This document shows, one piece after another, positions 56,960-64,000 of a DNA stretch of 64,000 bases. This stretch comes from Takifugu bimaculatus (taxonomy: Eukaryota > Chordata > Actinopteri > Tetraodontiformes > Tetraodontidae). Each line of letters begins with the position of its first letter. Within the stretch, counting starts at the first letter, position 1. The notes beneath the pieces are model-generated. The model had not been told where the DNA came from. It saw only the letters and a program-made list of their open reading frames with translations, and searched no databases. Location of the stretch: NCBI GenBank assembly GCA_004026145.2, contig CP034990.1:18554176-18618175 (forward strand). Reading direction: 5' to 3'. Made by a program: the position numbers and the translations under genes.

Positions 56960-59900
56960 CACATGCACATGTTCTAGGGCTTCTGGAGTTTTTGCTTCTC
57001 AGTAAATCCCAAAACCCTCACATTGTTGACCTTTAAATTCCAAATGTTAGCTCAAGGAGCATTTGCGTGATTTAAAATTTGTAACTTTTTTCTGTTCTAA
57101 ATGTTTGAAGCGAGTATGCCTCAAACGGAGACATCTGAGAACCTCCACGGACTGAAAGAAAGGAACACAGTTAAAGTGGACTGAAATAATGATGAGACAA
57201 TGATACGCCGGGTCTCTGCAGGCAGTCACAGTACTGAAGGATGAGCCTGCTCTCTGACTGATGATGATGATGACGAGAGTCACCGGCGGGCCGTTCTCAG
57301 CTCCGCCTCGCTCTGGCGGTGGCCCTCCTACGTGTTCCGAGGACGCCCCTGAAGCTCGTCCTTGTCAGAACAATCACCGGACGTCACTGTAAAGAGTCTG
57401 GCCGAGGCGACATCCTCAAAGCCGTGTGGGCATTTACTTGACGGGCCGTAAACACCCACGTTAGCTCTTACATCTGTAGTGCTTTAAAACCGGATCCTGA
57501 GCCTCGCAGGCACTTTGAGGTTGGTGCGAGGGGTCCCCTCGTCCTCCTGAATGATCCCTGCAGGCGAGCAGCTGTCACATTTCCTCTGAATGAGCTGCCT
57601 TCATGTGGGCTGATTAATTAGAGTGCGCGAGGGGTGATTCCATCATCAGTGCGAGGGCGCAGAGACAAAGACACCTCGACTGTAATCTGCTCACACTGTG
57701 AAGACGGGGGCCATTAATCAACAACCCACACATGTGATGTGGGAGCGTTGGGCTCTGACAACACAGCAGGTGAGTAAATAACTGTGATAACCTTTATCAA
57801 AACCTTTCAATTAGCATTTATAAATCACAGAGAGCATTCTTTTACTATAAACCCTCTGTCCTCTATTTAACCCCCCCAACCACCACCACTCCTGTTAAGT
57901 AGAAGAAACGGGTGCACTAATCCCTCGGTCATTAGGTGAAGAGGTCTGACCCTTAGTTTGTCCTCTGGCGGTGGAAAAAAATAGTTCCCCCCCAGAAGAA
58001 GACGTGCATTCACTTTACAGGAAACAACTCAGAGTTGAGAAAAAATAAGTGCAGGAAGTGCGCTCCCAGGAAGTTCCGATATGCCCCTCCCACCAGAGCA
58101 ACCTCCTGCTATCCTCTGTGCACAACCTTCGACTGCCTGTTTCCATGAGTTGTTACCCATTTGCGTGTCCTAGAATTACACAATTTTTTGGAATTCCCTC
58201 CCCGCCTCGGCCAGCTGTGCCTCAACACCGTCCATCGCTGTTCACTCTTCGTGCCAGAAATGTTGTCATCCTTACTCGGTTCCAAATTTCTGACCAATCA
58301 AACAAACGTTCTCAGATCCAAAGAGGTTGTAGCCGAATGTTGATGATGACAAGCCCCAAGAACTCCCAAACCTGGGCCGAGGGGAGACAGAAAAAATACC
58401 ACGTCATGCTTTTCTTATACTATATTTATACTGTGAACAAAGTTGAAACAAAATAATAATCGTAAGAGGCAGGGGTATTTATTTATGGGTGTTCTCCGCA
58501 GGGTACCGTGGTATCTAAAATAGAAAAGACTGAATTTGTCCTGCATCCTTGTTGAGTTCCACGTGTGTTAGAGGGCATATTTAATTGATTGGTTTTAATT
58601 TTTGCTCAGGCAGTTCTGAATTAGATTAGAAGAACTCATTAACTATCTGGGGATTTGTAATTACTGTTGTGATTGCACATTCAGTGAGGACCACATTTGT
58701 CTGTGGAGAGGCAGAATGGCGTTTTCCCTTTAACTGTTTTCAATCATTTTTCCGTAGACGGCTTTTGTTTGCATCTGTAACAATATCTGCCAATTTTACT
58801 TCATAAAATACTTTTCTTTTGTTTTCCCTTCACGCATCAGGTCATCAAAATCCCCAGGGGGGGGTCTGATGACAGCAGAATGTCGTCCTCACTCTTGATT
58901 TGAGCTGACTTGACTTTTGGTCACATGTTCACTGCAGAAAACGTACAGCGGTACCAAGATGATGAGTTGTGTCCTCTTTATTGTCCTCCACAGCTTCCAC
59001 TCTTGTCTTTGAGGCCTGCAGCAGACTGCAGGAACGACAGCGAGAAAGGGTCTGCAGCCTTAGGCTGCATGACAGAATACGAGCGCCTGCACCGCCGTGT
59101 CTCTTGTATTTTAATTAGACGCACCATCTACAGGTACGCCCGGCCTTGCGCGCTGGGTTTCATTATTTCTGCCGTGCTTCTCTCTCTTATGTGAGTGTGA
59201 TGGCAGAGATCTGGATGGGCTGATGTTTTCTCTGCGCGAAGTGATGTCAAGCCTCTATAAATAAGCTCTCACAGTCTCACATCAGGGACGTCGCACTTGA
59301 CGTGACAGGCGGGTTTTGAAGACAATTGTTGAGAGCATACACAGGAAACAGGCTGCGAGAACTGACGCCTGCGTTCAGAGGTCTCTTCTTAAGAGAGAAC
59401 TTTCTGCTTCCAGGGACCAACCTGAGTTCATCCAGTGCAGGATTCCTATTCATTAGTTTAAAATGTAGCATTTACATGCTAAAGAATTGAGTTGCAGCTA
59501 ATACTTCTTGTCCATTCGACACCCTGATTGCCACTTTTTTATGCCACAGCTATTTGAAAGCACTCTGTTAGATGTTGGCAAGGTTGAACCAAAGAATAGA
59601 AATGATAATTATAACGGTCCAACGAGGACCTGTTGAGTTTTGGGTTATTTTGGAATGATTATAATCATGTTTAGTGCCTCTACACTCGCTCTTCTGTAGA
59701 ACTTAGTGATGCATCAGCACAAATGCTGGACTCGTCCCAAACTTGGAATCTGCAGACAGGAGTGCGTTCTCAATTAGCACTGCTTCATATTAAAATTAAG
59801 GGCTTTCATTCACAATCTGAATGAACAAAAAAAGGGGATGGGGGGGGGCATATACCACGCTGCTGAACTGGCAAGAAATTATAGAACAAATGAGTGAAGG

Positions 59901-60945
59901 GAAGGATTAAATGGAACAAACAGAAGCGGGAGCATTATTAACTGGGTGATCTGAAAGATAGAAGGTACTTGGGTTTATTAATCAGGCGATGGCAAGAGGG
60001 CAGAAGAGAAGGAGCCAAGTTTGTCAGAATATTAAAGCAGAAATCCCCTCTAGGAGAATCCACCTGGGCTTCCAGAGGAAATGATGTTTGCACACTCAGG
60101 TTGGTGCCATAATAATGGAAGTGAAGGGTGAGAGTGGGGTAAAAGGTGGACTCATCAACACCTGTGCCATATTCCCGAGATATTAGTTAGTCGAGCATAA
60201 CTGATGTCTTTTTTTATTTGCTGGGCTGGAACTGAATGAATGTGAAAATGAAGAACAGCCAATTTTAAAAGTCAGCCTCTGAACAGGCTGCAGATCCAAG
60301 TGAAAGCCCCCTAAATATCCTGCAGCCTCGGGAAGACTTAGAAAAGAAAAAAGACTTTAACTCAACAACACTCTTGAGTATTTCTGCATCTGCTTTATCT
60401 CATTTATATGAAATCCACATAATATTGCTCCAAGACATTCGTCTTTTAACTTTTGACACACTGACAAGAACGAGAACTGGGCGAGATATGAGAATCCTTT
60501 GCAGCTAACTCACTCCATAAATTAATTCCCAATGTCTTTTAGTCTAACATAAATGATGATAAGAGGTCAACAAACTTAGGAAAACATTGGAAACCACAAA
60601 ACTCTTGGTAACATGTGTCACTTCTTTAGTTTCTTTTATCTTGAACACATCAAATATATTATGCATTATATACATGATATTGGTATTAATAACCCTGAAG
60701 GAATGTTAGCATTATTCCTAGTAAATGGGGTCTCTTGCAAAAAACTAATCTTTTGAAGCCCTTTGTTTCTAAATCCTTTAAGCTACAGTAAAATAGTGTG
60801 AAGAAAATCTAATATATGCAGCGTAACAAGCAGAAAATCATCCTGCGAATCCACTTATATTGGAGTGATATCAAGTGTGATGTGCATTTGCTGTGGGTGA
60901 GTGACATTGTGTTGAGTTCAACAGTGTCAGGAAAACCATCTGTGT

Positions 60946-60961
<16 letters not shown>

Positions 60962-60977
<16 letters not shown>
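60962..60977. repeat. homopolymer G tract after a TG repeat
   Basis: A 16-bp G run directly follows a short TG repeat (about 60943-60961). Confidence 0.93.
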
Positions 60978-63544
60978 AGGTGACAGAGAGAGATATGCAA
61001 AATTAATGAGAAAGACATTTGGTCTAAAATGACTCAATAAAATAGTTTGGAGAAAAACATTTTTTAATTCTCTGAACAAATTACATCATGAATAAGGGTT
61101 TCCAACGACAGGCCCAATAACAACGTTTCCTACATTTATACTGCAGGCGAGTTATAAAATACTCAAATCAATGCTAAAAGCAGCCGTGGAAACAGTCACA
61201 GTGTCGCGATAAAAGATTGGCTCAATAAACTCTGACGCATATTTAAATGTTGCCGTTGATGCTGCACAGACCAAATACCACGGTAGAAGATAACGGTATA
61301 AATGTCAGTGATGAGAAAGCAGCGGGACGCGCTTTCACAATCTGCTGAGCAAATGTCCAGGTTCCGATAAAGCGTCAACATCCGAATGTGTGGTCGCTTT
61401 GCAGATGAGCCTCTAGGAACAACTGTGAGCAGCGCGAACGACCTGTAAACCTAGATCCCACATTTGATTCCTGATGTTGGTGGTGATAAAAGCATTGTTT
61501 TTACACCATAGTCACCCAGACTATAGAACCATGGTAACCACCTTCATGATGACACCGTTAACACTTGCTAAAAACCTGGAGGCTCTGGTGGGAAAGACTG
61601 GCTAATTAGCTTTCATGCGCCACATTGCCCTGGGTAAAATTTACATTTTGTGACTTCAAAATAAAACGTATATTTCTATATTTTGAAATACATCGTATTT
61701 TACCCACACTATTGTCAACCCACAAAGTTTTCTTTTTATTCTGACAGATTATATTAAGCCCAATGTTTAAGAAGTGTGTGTTAAAATAAAGAGCTTTTTA
61801 GGGATTAACGGCAGCCTAAACTGCGGGTGACTCTGACTTCAAGTATCTAAGTTAATGGGCTTTAACCCTGTACTGAGACCCACGTATGTCCAAGCTCCGT
61901 ATGCATGCACGCGCGCGGCTGCATCGAGACTTATAGATTTGTTGGAAAAGACTCATTTAGATGTGGCTGCACCCTGCATGCCCTGGCGCTGCAAAGTGGT
62001 CTCCGATGTACAGTCGGCACTTCACTTTCATACATCAGTAGAATCTGATTAACACTTCAAAGGCAAGCAGCAAGGGAGAAGGAGAAGAAAAGATGCTGGG
62101 AGAAGGAAGGAAGAAGGAAAGTGAAACAGAACCAGGGGCCCCCTGGCTTAGTTTTGATTTGATTTTCATTACACAAGAGGACATAAAAGTGAAATAAATT
62201 ATAATGTGAATCTTTGTTCCCTGGGGTCGCAGCAGGTTAGTGTGCCGGCTGGTGAGACTTACAGCTTTGATTAGAGACCAGACCTCCTGCTTCCCATCAC
62301 ACCACTCTCTCTGTCTCCATCCCGCCTGTCCTGCAGGAGGGATGGGGGGGAGCCGCTCACCTTTGCCTCTGCGGGATCTGTAACCTGAGATCTCGCTGGC
62401 TCCTGTTATTAGGCTTCACTGTAAAACACCCCCCCAGACTGAGCTCAGACATGATGAAGTGCTGCCCGGTAACATTTAAAACAGGGCTGAGTTCACCCTG
62501 TGCGCTGAAAATAGCAGGAATAATTTAATTTGAATTAAACTGCATCCGCTCACACGCACTCACTCACCACACGCCGCCATCTCTGGAGGTACTGATGCTG
62601 CGCACCGCGGGGTAATATCAACATGAATAATTTAATTATGCATTGTTTATTGTGCTTTTTTAACTATTCCCCGATGATCACACTGATGAAAATCATTTCT
62701 CATTACAATATAAGGCATCCAGACTGGGTTTCGGTATTTTGTAGGTTGTTGACCTGAACATTTTCTAAACATTAGAGGCTACAGAAAGTGGTGCTACACC
62801 ATAAATCACAGACCCTTCGAAATTCAGAAAAAAGGAGCGCTATAGTCAGCCGTTAATTCACAAAGGTGGCCTGTGATGTACGGTCAACCGTTCATCCAGA
62901 GAGGAACAATATGGAGCCCCCAAGCTGGATGACTGGTTTTCTGTCAGCCAGGCTCAAAAGCTTCTTCTATAGAAACACAATGGATCATAAAAGGTGAGTG
63001 TTTATAGAAAAACTTAATTGATTAAAGCTCGGTGGATGACAGGAAACGGGGCAGCAAACCATTTATAGCTGCAGTGTTTATGGGGGAAGAAATGGGTTAT
63101 CTCCATTCATCACAATTACTGTTCCCTTTTGAATTTATGATTACCAAGGTTGGAACACAAAGTCAACAGCAGCTTTTAATAACAAGCCCTGCTCTTCATT
63201 TGTCTCAATTAACAGATTTAATAAGAGAGAGAAAAAAAATCTTAAAGTCTTGCTGTCTGTGCATGCATTAGTTTGATTCATAGGGTTATACTCTCATGTC
63301 CTATTTCATATGCACACAAGTTCGCCGTTTTACTGAAAACACTATAATTCAGTCATCTAAATGAGCTGTTAGAGCTTAAATGTAACATTAAAATGTTTGA
63401 TGGTGCTGTAGCTGAACTGCTGGCTACCCCACTTACCAGCTACTAAAAGCAGCAGCATTTTTTCTTGCTATTAATAATGTCATCTGCGGTGCATAATGGT
63501 CTTTTTCTTGCCATCGTTGGGTTAGAGGCAGGAAGTCACACTGG

Positions 63545-63808
63545 CCAGGACACACACACACACACACACACACCACCACCATAGAATAATGCATTCCCCA
63601 GCTCCCCTTAGAATCCCAACCCTAACCCTAACGCTTACCCAACGTAAACCCAAATCTAAACTCAACCTTAAAACCACACCTTAACCTTCAAACAGTCCTT
63701 TGAAGTGGTGGGGACGAGTCACATGGTCCCACTTTATAATTCTGTCCGCATTCTGCTTGTAAAATGAGTATTTTAGTACTCCATAAATACACGAACACAC
63801 ACACACTT
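63545..63808. repeat. telomere-like dispersed repeat, copy 3, with internal CA array
   Basis: A CA array (63550-63573) is followed by CAACCCTAACCCTAACGC and degenerate AACC runs. Then come CAGTCCTTTGAAG, CATGGTCCCACTTTAT, ATGAGTATTTTAGTACTCC and an ACAC tail. The block order matches the copy at 38668-38912. Confidence 0.7.
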
Positions 63809-64000
63809 AAGTGGAATTTGGAGTCTCCAATTAACCTGCAGTGGGAGGTAGCAGAAGCACATACAAACCGTGAGACGCTACCGCTTTAACCATGAAATCT
63901 GTTGTCAGTGAAACCTTTGAAAGGTTCAGAAAGGAGATGCTGCAACTGTGATGAGATGCTCATTAAAATCTCTCCTCAGAATTCTTGAGGTCCATAAATG

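Larger units (their letters stand above)
55561..64000. other. upstream flank of galnt18 without a recognisable gene
   Basis: No conserved coding exon is seen. The open frames at 56765-57036 come from the GGAAA array. A somewhat CpG-rich stretch lies at 57280-57400. Other structure is a G tract, a CA array and a telomere-like repeat copy. Confidence 0.6.

Noticed and set aside
56765..57036. Open frames with KERKG and LSFPF repeats
   Set aside because: They are produced by the GGAAA array on either strand.
1..64000. CRISPR array, prophage, operon or other novel multi-gene system
   Set aside because: The window is vertebrate nuclear DNA with one spliced gene. The regular repeats are microsatellites without spacers, and no second coding unit could be supported.

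Overview
This is nuclear DNA from a ray-finned fish, most likely a teleost. It has widely spaced coding exons with GT-AG introns. It also has tRNA-derived SINE-like repeats, abundant CA/TG and tetra/pentanucleotide microsatellites, and a telomere-like dispersed repeat I associate with teleost genomes. Nothing in it looks bacterial or viral.

One protein-coding gene can be supported, on the minus strand. It is galnt18, a polypeptide N-acetylgalactosaminyltransferase-like gene of the GALNT8/9/17/18 group. All eleven coding exons are present between 55000 (start codon) and 11783 (stop codon), and their phases chain correctly from exon to exon. The chain gives 609 residues, against 607 in human GALNT18 as I recall it. 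The layout is a type II membrane anchor and stem (exon 1), a GT-A catalytic domain (exons 2 to 8) and a C-terminal ricin-type lectin domain (exons 9 to 11). The one break is in exon 3, which carries a single extra base. As written, that base shifts the frame and leads to a stop at the first codons of exon 4. Which fish paralogue this is (galnt18a or galnt18b) cannot be told from the window.

Layout: 1-11375 is 3' flank without a recognisable gene (a C tract and a 20-bp perfect inverted repeat). 11376-55000 is the gene, including an intron of about 19 kb between exons 1 and 2 that holds most of the repeats. 55001-55560 is a CpG-rich 5' UTR/promoter candidate. 55561-64000 is upstream flank with a GGAAA array, a G tract and one telomere-like repeat copy.

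The most interesting signals lie around exons 8 and 9. The acceptor of exon 8 is immediately preceded by a run of about 22 TG dinucleotides. Exon 9 has the weakest donor in the gene. A near-identical inverted pair of about 90 bp sits in introns 7 and 9 and flanks both exons. Exons 7 to 10 are all in-frame cassettes, so regulated skipping or circular RNA formation of exons 8-9 is a testable idea. I did not find a novel multi-gene system.
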